Shown: positions 7,252 to 13,986 of the stretch, piece by piece | Numbering within the stretch: position 1 is the first letter of the stretch | Layout: each line of letters opens with the position of its first letter | Origin: Sphingomonas sp. | Lineage (GTDB): Bacteria > Pseudomonadota > Alphaproteobacteria > Sphingomonadales > Sphingomonadaceae | Direction of reading: 5' to 3' | Length of the DNA: 14,074 nucleotides | Assembly: GCA_003248865.1 (NCBI GenBank) | Contig: QFPK01000037.1 | Location: 1 to 14,074, forward strand | Notes under the pieces: generated by a model | What the model was told of the DNA's origin: nothing | What the model saw: only the letters and a program-made list of their open reading frames with translations | Databases searched by the model: none | Position numbers and translations under genes: made by a program

Positions 7252-8235
7252 TCAGTAGAAGTTCAATCGGCTAGCAAAGGCATAGATCTCATCGAGCGCC
7301 TTCTGCGCCTGATCGTTTGATGAAAACCACCCAGTCCGCATCAGTGGAGCGTTCTGACCCAGGTCGCCGAGCTCGCCTTTCAGCTGTCCCTGGATTTTCT
7401 GGTGGTTCTCATGACGCCAGGCCCAGCAGCCCGGAGGAGCCCATCCACGCTCGCCCCGATCGAATGCGCGATAGGCGACAGCGAGCAGGATTTCGAATCG
7501 ATCGAACAGCGGAGCGAAGCTGTCAAAATAGTCGTTCTCGATCGCGTGTGGGGCCACCAGAGGACGAAACAGCTGCGAGAGCCAGTCGCTGAGAGGCGTA
7601 TAGTGATCGGAGTTGAACAAGGCGCGCAGGTTCGACTTGTCGCGCACCAGCAGGGTTGGGACCAGCCGCTCGACGACTCGTACTGTTTCACCCCGATCAG
7701 TCGGCATCTGCGCCGCCGCAACGGTGCCCAGCAGTTCGAAATTGTCGGCCTCCAACGCGCCGAGACCCACCGCATAGAAGACGGCTGTCGCCGGATAGGG
7801 CCAGAGATCGGACCAGAGATTATATGTCGAACCCCGCACCGGGTCGCGCCGAGACAGGCGCGCGAGCACCTCCGTGACGAGGCGCGCATGCTCGGGACGC
7901 CCCCAGCGACCCAGCTCTAAGCCGAGGGCGATCAGGGTCTCCAGGCTCGCATCATAGGCGTTCATCCGCTCCGGGATCGATGCGTTCGTCGGCTGCGGGT
8001 CCGTGAGCGAGACTCCGCTTTTCGACCAGCGAGCGCGGGCGTCATCGACGGCATCCACCAGCAGGTCATGAAGCCGGATGCGGTGACGATCCTCGGCGAT
8101 ATAGCGTTTGAGTGAGGCGACCGCCGCGTGCACGGATAGGGGATGGGGTCGATCCAACGCCCGCAGCGACGCCAGCCGGTCCACCAGGTCCGAAAAGAAG
8201 CGGTCCGCACCGGTAGTGGGCAGGGGCGTGATCAT
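7252..8235 (-). CDS. C-terminal fragment of the interrupted SIR2 protein
   Basis: The 327-residue frame downstream of the TAG. It begins at an internal ATG (8235), with residues TGADRFFSDLVDRLASLRAL that read as the continuation of a SIR2 domain's end. The rest is rich in helix-forming, aromatic and charged residues, without membrane segments or a motif I can name. It would be the sensor or oligomerisation half of the whole protein. No good ribosome site precedes the ATG, so this piece is probably made poorly or not at all, unless translation restarts after the stop. It ends 96 bases from the convergent winged-helix gene. Confidence 0.6.
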   Translation of the reverse strand: MITPLPTTGADRFFSDLVDRLASLRALDRPHPLSVHAAVASLKRYIAEDRHRIRLHDLLVDAVDDARARWSKSGVSLTDPQPTNASIPERMNAYDASLETLIALGLELGRWGRPEHARLVTEVLARLSRRDPVRGSTYNLWSDLWPYPATAVFYAVGLGALEADNFELLGTVAAAQMPTDRGETVRVVERLVPTLLVRDKSNLRALFNSDHYTPLSDWLSQLFRPLVAPHAIENDYFDSFAPLFDRFEILLAVAYRAFDRGERGWAPPGCWAWRHENHQKIQGQLKGELGDLGQNAPLMRTGWFSSNDQAQKALDEIYAFASRLNFY

Positions 8236-8286
8236 CCGATCGCGCGCCAGGGCCTCAGCCGTTCCGGACAGGGGCGACAGCGTGGC

Positions 8287-9012
8287 CTAATAGCTTGAGA
8301 AGCGCCGGCTAGGCGCGCGGGTGATGGCGGATCGCAGGGCGGGATCCCAGGCGCCCGACCAGCCGCAGAGAATGAGGCCGAACTCGTCGAACACCCGGTC
8401 GAGAAGCCGGTCCATCTCCGGCGAATAGGTTTCAAGCTCCGGCACGGTGTTCTTGATACGTGTGTCCAGATAATCGCCATGCACCTTGATGACGCAGCAG
8501 GTCTGATGAACCAAGGGCAACATGCCCCGCACCTGATCGGCGTTGGCCACGACAACCGGCACGACCCCGCGGGCTTCGAGCGCCTGTTCGATCAGCCGGT
8601 CGAAATTGGTGGTGACGATCACGCGAACATAGCCCAGCGCGACGAGTTCTGCGATCGCATGGTGAGCTGGCGTCGGCGTCTTCAGACCTTGCTCGCGCTC
8701 ATCGGCGTCGGGTTCGAAGTAGCGTTTGAGACATTGTTGGCGCTCCGCCTGGACCTTGAACAACTGGTCGAGGAGGTCGGAATAATCGGGGTCCTGACGA
8801 TAGGTTTCTCTGAACCAGGCCTCAGGGTCGGCGATGTCCAGCTTACCCGTCGTGGCTGCCAGTTGTCGCACCAGATCGAGCGTAACCTCCCAGCCCGTCG
8901 GAATGCCGGCCGAGCGCGAGACGCCCGAGCCGACAAGAAGGGCATAGGCACCCTTGTTGGCGTGGAGGCTGAAAGCGAGGGAGACGGCGGAATCGATCAG
9001 GGCTGCGGTCAT
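8287..9012 (-). CDS. SIR2-like NAD-binding domain protein, truncated at a TAG
   Basis: A 241-residue SIR2-like domain. The NAD-binding glycine motif is LLVGSGVSRSAGIPTGWEVT (26-45). TTNFDRL (134-140) supplies the conserved Asn136. VIKVHGDYLD (174-183) carries the likely catalytic His178, and CGWSG (216-220) is the late glycine motif. All expected active-site positions are therefore present. The frame is open to 9162, but the ATG at 9012 gives the usual family N-terminus; AGGA lies close upstream. The gene stops at a TAG where the family continues. By family knowledge the domain hydrolyses NAD or related dinucleotides; protein deacetylation is less likely, since the zinc-binding cysteines of true sirtuins are absent. 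Neighbours are a toxin-antitoxin pair and an integrase. Confidence 0.85.
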   Translation of the reverse strand: MTAALIDSAVSLAFSLHANKGAYALLVGSGVSRSAGIPTGWEVTLDLVRQLAATTGKLDIADPEAWFRETYRQDPDYSDLLDQLFKVQAERQQCLKRYFEPDADEREQGLKTPTPAHHAIAELVALGYVRVIVTTNFDRLIEQALEARGVVPVVVANADQVRGMLPLVHQTCCVIKVHGDYLDTRIKNTVPELETYSPEMDRLLDRVFDEFGLILCGWSGAWDPALRSAITRAPSRRFSSY

Positions 9013-9205
9013 GATCCTGTCGTAGGATGTCGTGGATCGTGTCGAAAGTCCCGTTCGACGAAACTCAAGTCGTCCCCTAATCGCGCCCATTCTCGAGCGG
9101 TCCGTGGGCACCGACCATTGCGTCAACCGGGCCACGGGCAAAGCGACATTCTGGTCAGTCAACCAGACGCGACTGGGGCCAATTTTGATGGCGCGGGAAT
9201 ATCTG

Positions 9206-9589
9206 TCAGGACTCTGCGCCAGGAAGTTCGTAGCGGGTGACGGTCATCTCATCCCCATCCAGATCGATCTCGATCACCTCGTTGATCAGCAGGTCGTCGG
9301 GCGCGAGGTCGCCGAGGAGAGATTCGAAGAGGTCTCGCTGAAGCTCTGGTACGACCTGGGGCACGACGATGACGAGCCCGGCATGCAGGGGCTCGCGGCC
9401 ATAGAGGCGGCGGAAGTCGCGGGCGTTGTTGGTGACGAAGGTAAAATCGTCCGCCCTGATCCTCGGCATCAGGTCCCAGTCCTTTTCGCCGCTGAGCCCG
9501 ATCCAGTTCACATGCCGCGCCTCGTGGCCATGCGCCTCAGCGACGGCCACGAGGGACGTGTGCAGGCACTCGTCGATCAGGAACTTCAC
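9206..9589 (-). CDS. DUF5615 PIN-like toxin
   Basis: Putative ribonuclease toxin of 127 residues with a PIN-like fold. The N-terminal MKFLIDECL carries acidic D6/E7. GLSGEKDWDLMPRIRADDF supplies D37, D39 and D47/D48, and VTNNARDF ends in D58, in the spacing of the DUF5615 family's metal-binding site. The usual aspartate-rich TDD before RDF is TNNA here, so activity is not certain. The start is a GTG overlapping the antitoxin TGA as GTGA, which means toxin translation depends on the antitoxin cistron. The last 40 residues are acidic. Function as a toxin is inferred from family and pairing. Confidence 0.85.
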   Translation of the reverse strand: MKFLIDECLHTSLVAVAEAHGHEARHVNWIGLSGEKDWDLMPRIRADDFTFVTNNARDFRRLYGREPLHAGLVIVVPQVVPELQRDLFESLLGDLAPDDLLINEVIEIDLDGDEMTVTRYELPGAES

Positions 9590-10227
9590 CCGCGCGTGTT
9601 CGCTTCGGAAGATGGCCTGCGTGTGATCTTGGTGCGCACCGTAGACTTGGGCTTGAGACCCTGCGCCGCCAGACCCTTGGGACGGCCACGACGCGGATGG
9701 GCGGCGACCCAGATGCGCGCGAGATCGAGCATCTGTGCATCGAGCTTCGGATAGCCGTCGAGGATGTCGGCTTCGTCCGCGCCGCCGGCGAGCATGGCGG
9801 CGACCAGATAGACCGGAATGCGGGTGCCCTTAAATACAGGCTCGCCGCCCATCACCTCGCGGTTCCGTTCGATCGCGGCTTCGGCCTTGTCGAGCGCGCG
9901 TTCGCTTGCCGCGATCTGCTTGCGGGCCTCGGCGATGTCGATGATGACCAGTTCGTCGGCGCGGATCGTCCGCGCCGACGGCTTGTCCCGGATCTCGTCA
10001 AACAGCTTCTGGCGACGGTCGGCCGGCAGCATGGCGCCCACGCCATACCAGAGTTTCAGCTCGAGCAGTTCCTCGCCCGTCACCAGACGACGCGTTGGTT
10101 TCTTTCCGCCGGTCGGTTTTGCGGCCGAGCGGAGAATACCCTTGTCGAAGGCGTTGTTCACCGCCTTGACGCCGATCCCGCTGATCGCGGCCGCCTCAGC
10201 GGGCGAGTAGGTGCGAAGGGCGCTCAT
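9586..10227 (-). CDS. DUF433-domain antitoxin with N-terminal HTH
   Basis: Cognate antitoxin of the PIN-like toxin, 213 residues. A MerR/HTH-like segment at about 6-50 (SPAEAAAISGIGVKAVNNAF) is followed by a middle part with a likely coiled coil at 97-122 (ARKQIAASERALDKAEAAIE). The DUF433 domain lies at about 124-178 (GGEPVFKGTRIPVYLVAAML, then a YPKLDAQMLDLAR stretch). A basic tail at 178-205 follows. It is much longer than the single-domain DUF433 antitoxins of about 75-110 residues. The start is firm: AAGGAGA lies 7 bases before the ATG. It is first in the operon, overlaps the toxin by 4 bases, and with its HTH probably represses its own promoter. Confidence 0.87.
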   Translation of the reverse strand: MSALRTYSPAEAAAISGIGVKAVNNAFDKGILRSAAKPTGGKKPTRRLVTGEELLELKLWYGVGAMLPADRRQKLFDEIRDKPSARTIRADELVIIDIAEARKQIAASERALDKAEAAIERNREVMGGEPVFKGTRIPVYLVAAMLAGGADEADILDGYPKLDAQMLDLARIWVAAHPRRGRPKGLAAQGLKPKSTVRTKITRRPSSEANTRG

Positions 10228-10233
10228 AAATCG

Positions 10234-10247
10234 TCTCCTTATGGAGA
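10234..10247 (-). promoter_or_regulatory. Hairpin covering the antitoxin ribosome-binding site
   Basis: On the minus strand TCTCC-ATAA-GGAGA forms a 5-bp stem with a 4-base loop, and the antitoxin Shine-Dalgarno AAGGAGA lies in the loop and 3-prime arm, 7 bases from the ATG. It may limit translation of the pair, or act at DNA level as an autorepression operator. A TAAATA -10-like hexamer lies just upstream at 10249-10254, so the leader would be very short. Confidence 0.4.
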
Positions 10248-10280
10248 ATATTTAGTGCATGTAGAGACGGAATGGAAGGC

Positions 10281-10299
10281 TCGTGTGAAAATCTCACGA
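10281..10299. promoter_or_regulatory. 19-bp imperfect palindrome, candidate operator
   Basis: TCGTGTGA-AAA-TCTCACGA has 8-bp arms with one mismatch around a 3-base spacer. It lies about 55 bases upstream of the antitoxin start, where a repressor or activator of the toxin-antitoxin promoter could bind. Binding by the HTH-containing antitoxin is a guess. Confidence 0.35.
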
Positions 10300-10381
10300 A
10301 CGGGAAGGTCGCTCGTTGCAACGCCGCGAACGTGTCAGATTGCACGGAATGAACTCACGAGGTGCAGACGGACGGCCAGTG

Positions 10382-10435
10382 ACTGGCTCGGCAAGCGGCA
10401 AGCGGTTCGAAACGCTTCCACGAAGGGGAGCCAGT
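10382..10435. repeat. Nested inverted repeat between toxin-antitoxin and integrase
   Basis: Outer arms ACTGGCTC (10382-10389) and GAGCCAGT (10428-10435) are perfect complements. Inside lies AAGCGGTTCGAAACGCTT (10400-10417), which equals its reverse complement at 16 of 18 positions. A 7-base unit GGCAAGC occurs twice in tandem at 10390-10403. The layout fits a recombinase or repressor target, or a large cruciform or hairpin. There is no U-tract for a terminator. Confidence 0.45.
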
Positions 10436-10547
10436 GCCTTATTCGCCATTGCCCGCTGGCGCCCGGAAAATCCTTATAAATCAAAGGCTATTAGGCCCGC
10501 GCTTGACCGCCGGGCTGCGCCAATATACGCCTAAATTCGCCGCTTGC

Positions 10548-10568
10548 TGTGGGAACAGATGTGGGAAC
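10548..10568 (+). repeat. Direct repeat of TGTGGGAAC upstream of the integrase
   Basis: TGTGGGAAC occurs at 10548-10556 and again at 10560-10568, a 12-base period ending 23 bases before the integrase ATG. Tandem short repeats beside an integrase are typical of arm-type binding sites recognised by its N-terminal domain, or of sites by which the integrase controls its own promoter. The assignment is inferred from position. Confidence 0.4.
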
Positions 10569-10591
10569 CGTGCGGCGGCGGAGGTGGAAGC

Positions 10592-11797
10592 ATGGCTGTC
10601 GCGCGAAGGCTCACGGCACTTAAGGTCAACAGCCTGATGATTCCCGGTCGCTATGGCGACGGCGAAGGTCTCTATCTGTACGTGAAGCCGGCCGCCGGCG
10701 GCGGTGTGTCGAAATCCTGGGTGCTTCGCTATTCTATCGATGGCCGCCGTCGTGATATGGGGCTGGGCCGACCTCCGGTTGTCACCCTGGCAGAGGCGCG
10801 GGAGCTGGCAATGGCCGCTCGGAAGCAACTGGCAACGGCGATTGATCCCCTAGTGGTTCGGGCGCGATCCCGCGAAAAGCGCCGCCGTCTGGCTGGCCAT
10901 CCAACCTTCGAAACAGCTGCCCGCAGCTGGCATGAGGAAGCCAAGGACGGCTGGCGATCAGAAAAGCAGCGTAAAGCAGCGCTGACCATGCTTGAGACAT
11001 ATGCATTTCCCGAGATCGGGACAGTTCGGATCGACGAGGTTGAGGCAGGTGATATTCGCCGGATCCTCGCGCCGCTCTGGATCAAGAAGCCTGAAACAGG
11101 CCGGCGCCTCCGCCAGCGCCTCATGAAGGTGGTGGAGTGGGCAGCAGCCGAGGGGTACCGATCAACGCCCCTGTCGCTTGCACTCGTGAACACGTCGCTT
11201 CCGAAACAGCCCAGGGCGGAGCATCGCAAGGCTATGCCCTGGCGGGACGTACCGACCTTCATCAAGAAGCTGCGCGCGGCCGACAACGCGGACAATGTTC
11301 GTGCGGCGTTAGAGCTGCTGGTCCTTACTGCGGGGCGCTCTTCTGAAGTGCGCGGCGCCACCTGGCAGGAGTTTGACCTGGTGGCGGGTCTGTGGAGCGT
11401 GCCGGCGGAACGCATGAAGGCCGGGCGTCCGCATCTGGTGCCCCTCCCGCCGGCCGCGCTGGAATTGTTGAAGGTGCAGCTGGGCCGCAGAGTGGAATGC
11501 AGTGACCTGGTGTTCCCGGGCCGCAACTTGAAGTCGCCGTTGTCGGACATGACACTGTCGATGTTCATGCGTCGGGAAGAGCTCGAGGCTGTGCCGCACG
11601 GTTTCCGCTCCAGCTTCCGGGACTGGGCGGCAGACAATGGGCACGCTGCGGATCTGGCGGAGGCGGCGTTGGCGCATGCGCCCGGCGACAAGACGATTCA
11701 GGCTTACCAGCGGAGCGACATGCTCGAGCGGCGCCGGCAGTTGATGGTCGACTGGGCGGCATTCTGCGCTGGGGATAAAAATGCTGGCGGCAAATGA
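10592..11797 (+). CDS. int: Tyrosine-type site-specific integrase (DUF4102/P4-like)
   Basis: Integrase of a mobile genomic element, 401 residues, apparently complete. The N-terminal arm-binding DUF4102-type domain (about 5-95) contains RYGDGEGLYLYVKPAAGG and SWVLRYSIDGRRRDMGLG. A SAM-like core-binding domain covers about 104-205. The catalytic domain (about 215-390) has the full set: R249 in LTAGRSSEVRG, K276, H336 and R339 in PHGFRSSFRDWA, H362 in LAHAPGDKTIQ, and the nucleophile Y372 in AYQRSD. The frame opens at 10544, but GGAGG at 10580-10584, 7 bases before the ATG at 10592, and the domain boundary set the start. It overlaps the next gene by 17 bases. It is expected to catalyse integration and, with the HTH protein downstream, excision. 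Confidence 0.93.
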   Translation: MAVARRLTALKVNSLMIPGRYGDGEGLYLYVKPAAGGGVSKSWVLRYSIDGRRRDMGLGRPPVVTLAEARELAMAARKQLATAIDPLVVRARSREKRRRLAGHPTFETAARSWHEEAKDGWRSEKQRKAALTMLETYAFPEIGTVRIDEVEAGDIRRILAPLWIKKPETGRRLRQRLMKVVEWAAAEGYRSTPLSLALVNTSLPKQPRAEHRKAMPWRDVPTFIKKLRAADNADNVRAALELLVLTAGRSSEVRGATWQEFDLVAGLWSVPAERMKAGRPHLVPLPPAALELLKVQLGRRVECSDLVFPGRNLKSPLSDMTLSMFMRREELEAVPHGFRSSFRDWAADNGHAADLAEAALAHAPGDKTIQAYQRSDMLERRRQLMVDWAAFCAGDKNAGGK

Positions 11798-13016
11798 TCC
11801 TGCAATCTTTCCGCTAATGCGGCGGGCTGCTGCCGCGGTGGATAAGGAAGCTTTGGTTCGAGCTTCCGACTCTGCGCATGTCCCCGGCGTTTTCCCGGCT
11901 TCCATGTCGCTGGAAGAGGCTGCCAGTATAGCTCTCCCACCAGACAAGATTCTTGGATGGGCGCATGGGGAAGCATCCCGGGAGCTGCATATCATCAATG
12001 CCGGTGATGGTCGGCTTCGGATCGGCTTGCGGTTGCTGGCTGCATTGTCGACCGATCCAGCGGCTGATGGCCCAAGTGACGGTGGAAAATCTCCGGTGCA
12101 GATCCGCCAAGATGTTGGTCGCCTGGGAGAGGCGCTGTTGAAGGCCAGCAGATTTCTCAGTGAAGGAAAAATCAAACAGGCAGAAACTTGGTTGGCGAAG
12201 GCGCATGCAGCAGTCTTTGATGTTCGGCTGGCTGCGGCGCGGGCGGGGGCAGGCAGGGATCACTGTGAAGCAGTTGCGTCAATCTTCAATGAGATTGAAC
12301 GCGTTTTTTGGGTGGCTTTTGGAATACCGGAGTCGCGGAAGTTGCGGAGTGTCACCTTCAGCCCTGGGATTACGTGGCCTGTAAATGGCGTACCTGTCAC
12401 TTGGGAGGGATGGGTGAAGGCGCGAGGCGGGCTGGGCGATTTGGGCACGCATCTCTCGCTGTGGACGTCGCACGAGGATGGATGCGATGGTGTTGCAGGC
12501 CTCTTGCGGGCGAAAGGAGATTTGGCTGCACCGGCTCTTTTTGCTGTCAGTGCAGCTGTCGTGGCGATCCAGTCTCAGATGGGCGAGGGTGGCGCGTTTT
12601 GCATTCCCGAGGCCGAGAGGATCAGGGATCAGCGTTTGCTGGGGCTGCTGAATTGGGTGGGGCTGGAATGGACAAAGGCCGGCGGGATCCATGTGCAGCG
12701 GTGGGATGAAGTAACGGTTGATGGACCGAGCGGGCCCGAATATCGGATGCGCCATGTACCTCCAGTGCATGGTGGTAATGGCATTCTACCTTCCGCTTTG
12801 CAGCAGGCCCTACAGGGGGCGACAGGCTGGCTGGCAGGCTTGAGGGACAGCGTTGGTTTCCCGTTCAATACTCCCCCGCTCGATCGGCGCGCGCTGAATT
12901 TCGCACTAGCATCGGGGCCTATAGCTGATCCGGCCTTGTTATTTCCGGAAGCGGAGCTGGATCGCTGGTCACCACCTGGCTGGCATCTGACAGCCGAGGT
13001 CCGACGAAAACTCTAG
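11781..13016 (+). CDS. Hypothetical protein of the integrative element, 411 residues
   Basis: Not recognised. A soluble-looking protein without signal peptide or clear membrane segment. The N-terminal third is helical and charged (DVGRLGEALLKASRFLSEGK). The middle has aromatic and glycine-rich blocks such as FSPGITWPVNGVPVTWEGW. A small hydrophobic alanine/valine run lies near residue 260, and the C-terminal part is proline-rich (GFPFNTPPLDRRALNFAL). No nuclease, helicase or NTP-binding motif was seen. The start is supported by GGGGA 5 bases before the ATG and by the 17-base overlap with the integrase, implying coupled expression. Its place between integrase and excisionase-like gene suggests a role in the element's maintenance or transfer, but this is position only. 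Two hand-counted 60-base blocks are 53% and 60% GC. Confidence 0.75.
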   Translation: MLAANDPAIFPLMRRAAAAVDKEALVRASDSAHVPGVFPASMSLEEAASIALPPDKILGWAHGEASRELHIINAGDGRLRIGLRLLAALSTDPAADGPSDGGKSPVQIRQDVGRLGEALLKASRFLSEGKIKQAETWLAKAHAAVFDVRLAAARAGAGRDHCEAVASIFNEIERVFWVAFGIPESRKLRSVTFSPGITWPVNGVPVTWEGWVKARGGLGDLGTHLSLWTSHEDGCDGVAGLLRAKGDLAAPALFAVSAAVVAIQSQMGEGGAFCIPEAERIRDQRLLGLLNWVGLEWTKAGGIHVQRWDEVTVDGPSGPEYRMRHVPPVHGGNGILPSALQQALQGATGWLAGLRDSVGFPFNTPPLDRRALNFALASGPIADPALLFPEAELDRWSPPGWHLTAEVRRKL

Positions 13017-13096
13017 GGCAAACGCTCCGAGAAGTTTCCGCCCGATTTTCAAATAACGGCGACAGCGCCACTGCGCGCGGTTGTTCGGAGGTTGAA

Positions 13097-13339
13097 ATGT
13101 CGGAACTGCTTATTTCCAAGCTGGAGGCTGGCCGACGCTTGGGTGTCGGACAGACGAAATTGCATGAGCTGATCAACGATGGAACGCTGCAGGTACTGCA
13201 CATTGGCAGGCGGTGTCTGGTTAAGGTGGAATCGTTGCGCGCGTTGGTAGATGGTGGCCCGGCTCCAGTTGAGAAGGGGCGGAATCGGGCTTTCCTGAAC
13301 CCGGGGGCAGCGCCTGTACAAGGACTGCGGCGGGGTTAG
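13097..13339 (+). CDS. AlpA/excisionase-like helix-turn-helix protein
   Basis: An 80-residue small DNA-binding protein of the HTH_17/AlpA type. LISKLEAGRRLGVGQTKLHE (5-24) forms the HTH, then INDGTLQVLHIGRRCLVKVE (26-45) forms the wing typical of excisionases and MerR-like small regulators. The short C-terminal tail is basic and unstructured. The start is set by GGAGG at 13087-13091, 5 bases before the ATG. In an element with a tyrosine integrase this is the expected recombination directionality factor or activator of the integrase gene. It is followed 6 bases later by the next gene. Confidence 0.85.
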   Translation: MSELLISKLEAGRRLGVGQTKLHELINDGTLQVLHIGRRCLVKVESLRALVDGGPAPVEKGRNRAFLNPGAAPVQGLRRG

Positions 13340-13345
13340 ACGAAC

Positions 13346-13648
13346 GTGGCGAGCCACGGCAGCGAGGACGGCCGCTACTCTGCACTGCTTGCGGAGTTTG
13401 AAAGGCGTCTGGCGCCAGTGCCCGTTGAATGGCGCTCCGTTTTGGCCCGAACAGTCGAGGAGACGGCAAGGCCAACCTATTGCGCATGTTATGCTTTCGC
13501 GCTGACAATTGCATTGCGGGAAGCTGGCTGTCGCGACCCCTTCTTTCACGTTGATCCCTCAACAGGCTTTGGGGCGGATGATCTGGAATGGGAGCCGCCG
13601 TGGCGCCTCCGCCAGGTCGCCTACAGGGTGCGGGGCCTTAGGCAATGA
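13346..13648 (+). CDS. Small hypothetical protein, 100 residues
   Basis: Not recognised. It starts with GTG 6 bases after the excisionase-like gene and ends in an ATGA overlap with the ATPase gene, so it fits an operon tightly, which is the main reason to accept it. The sequence is acidic and rich in Trp, Arg and Ala, with a CACYAF cysteine pair near the middle and no membrane segment. The ribosome site (GGGG) is poor; expression would rely on coupling to the gene before it. Confidence 0.62.
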   Translation: MASHGSEDGRYSALLAEFERRLAPVPVEWRSVLARTVEETARPTYCACYAFALTIALREAGCRDPFFHVDPSTGFGADDLEWEPPWRLRQVAYRVRGLRQ

Positions 13649-13986
13649 ATCCTGGCCTTCAAACTGCAGCCGATCTGGCTTGGCGGCCGGTCCCGTCCAG
13701 GAAATGGTGGATTGATGGTTGGGCGGTTGAGCCCGGCTTGACGCTGTTCGCAGGGCCTGGAGGCTCGGGCAAAAGTCTGCTGGGCTTAGTTCTGGCATTT
13801 GCCACGGCGATCGGGCGAGATTTTGGGGCGCTCAAGCTAACTCCAGGGCCAGCCCTCTATTTGAGCGCGGAGGATGATGCAGGCGAACTGCACCGGCGCC
13901 TCGCCGCGATTGCGGAAGGCTTCAATACAGATATTGCGGATGCCGGCGGGAATCTCGCGCTGTGGGATCTGCGGGGGCTGACCTGA
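13645..13986 (+). pseudogene. RepA-like AAA ATPase, broken by an insertion sequence
   Basis: The N-terminal 113 residues of a RecA-fold ATPase of the AAA_25/RepA helicase type, usually 300 residues or more. The Walker A motif is GPGGSGKS at 37-44. ALYLSAEDDAGELHRRL at 70-86 is the family's second conserved block. The frame follows the family as far as LALWDLRGL and ends two codons later, at the edge of an IS element, so the Walker B and C-terminal parts are missing from this side. Its ATG overlaps the previous stop as ATGA. In mobile elements such ATPases act in element replication or primase loading. The remainder probably lies beyond the insertion, outside this window. Confidence 0.8.

Larger units (their letters stand above)
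7252..9012 (-). pseudogene. SIR2-domain protein gene interrupted by an in-frame TAG
   Basis: Two minus-strand frames, 8287-9012 and 7252-8235, lie in the same reading frame and are separated only by the TAG at 8287-8289. The 17 codons between the stop and the next ATG read as plausible protein (ATLSPLSGTAEALARDR). The codon before the TAG ends RRFSSY; SIR2 relatives known to me have a tryptophan here, so one change from TGG to TAG explains the break. Restored, the product would be about 586 residues: an N-terminal SIR2-like NAD-binding domain and a helical C-terminal half. Such proteins are commonly NAD-consuming phage-defence effectors. A sequencing error is the main alternative. Confidence 0.8.
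10228..10591. other. Divergent intergenic region between antitoxin and integrase
   Basis: These 364 bases carry no gene I can support. They hold the two outward promoters and an unusual density of symmetric elements: a hairpin over the antitoxin ribosome site, a 19-bp imperfect palindrome, a nested inverted repeat with a near-perfect 18-bp core, and a tandem 9-base direct repeat before the integrase. The edge of the integrative element, and hence an attachment site, should lie here. No tRNA gene or tRNA 3-prime end was found. Confidence 0.6.

Noticed and set aside
55..8289. Two in-frame TAG codons with protein-like sequence beyond them (receptor and SIR2 gene) raised the idea of amber recoding.
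   Set aside because: Apparently normal genes in the same window, the AraC-type regulator, the 411-residue protein and the excisionase-like gene, end with TAG. Independent nonsense mutations are simpler.
8479..9754. Long plus-strand frames of 253 and 240 codons opposite the SIR2 gene and the toxin.
   Set aside because: They mirror minus-strand genes with clear domains and show no motif of their own.
10382..10435. A GTTCGAAA loop within complementary arms looked like a tRNA T-arm, which would explain the integrase site.
   Set aside because: The T-stem has an 8-base loop, or a mismatch if a 7-base loop is used. No acceptor, D or anticodon arms can be laid out around it, and no tRNA 3-prime end pattern is present on either strand.
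10729..12175. Minus-strand frames of 320 and 288 codons opposite the integrase and the 411-residue gene.
   Set aside because: Serine/arginine-rich shadows; the plus strand carries a complete integrase catalytic set and a properly spaced ribosome site.
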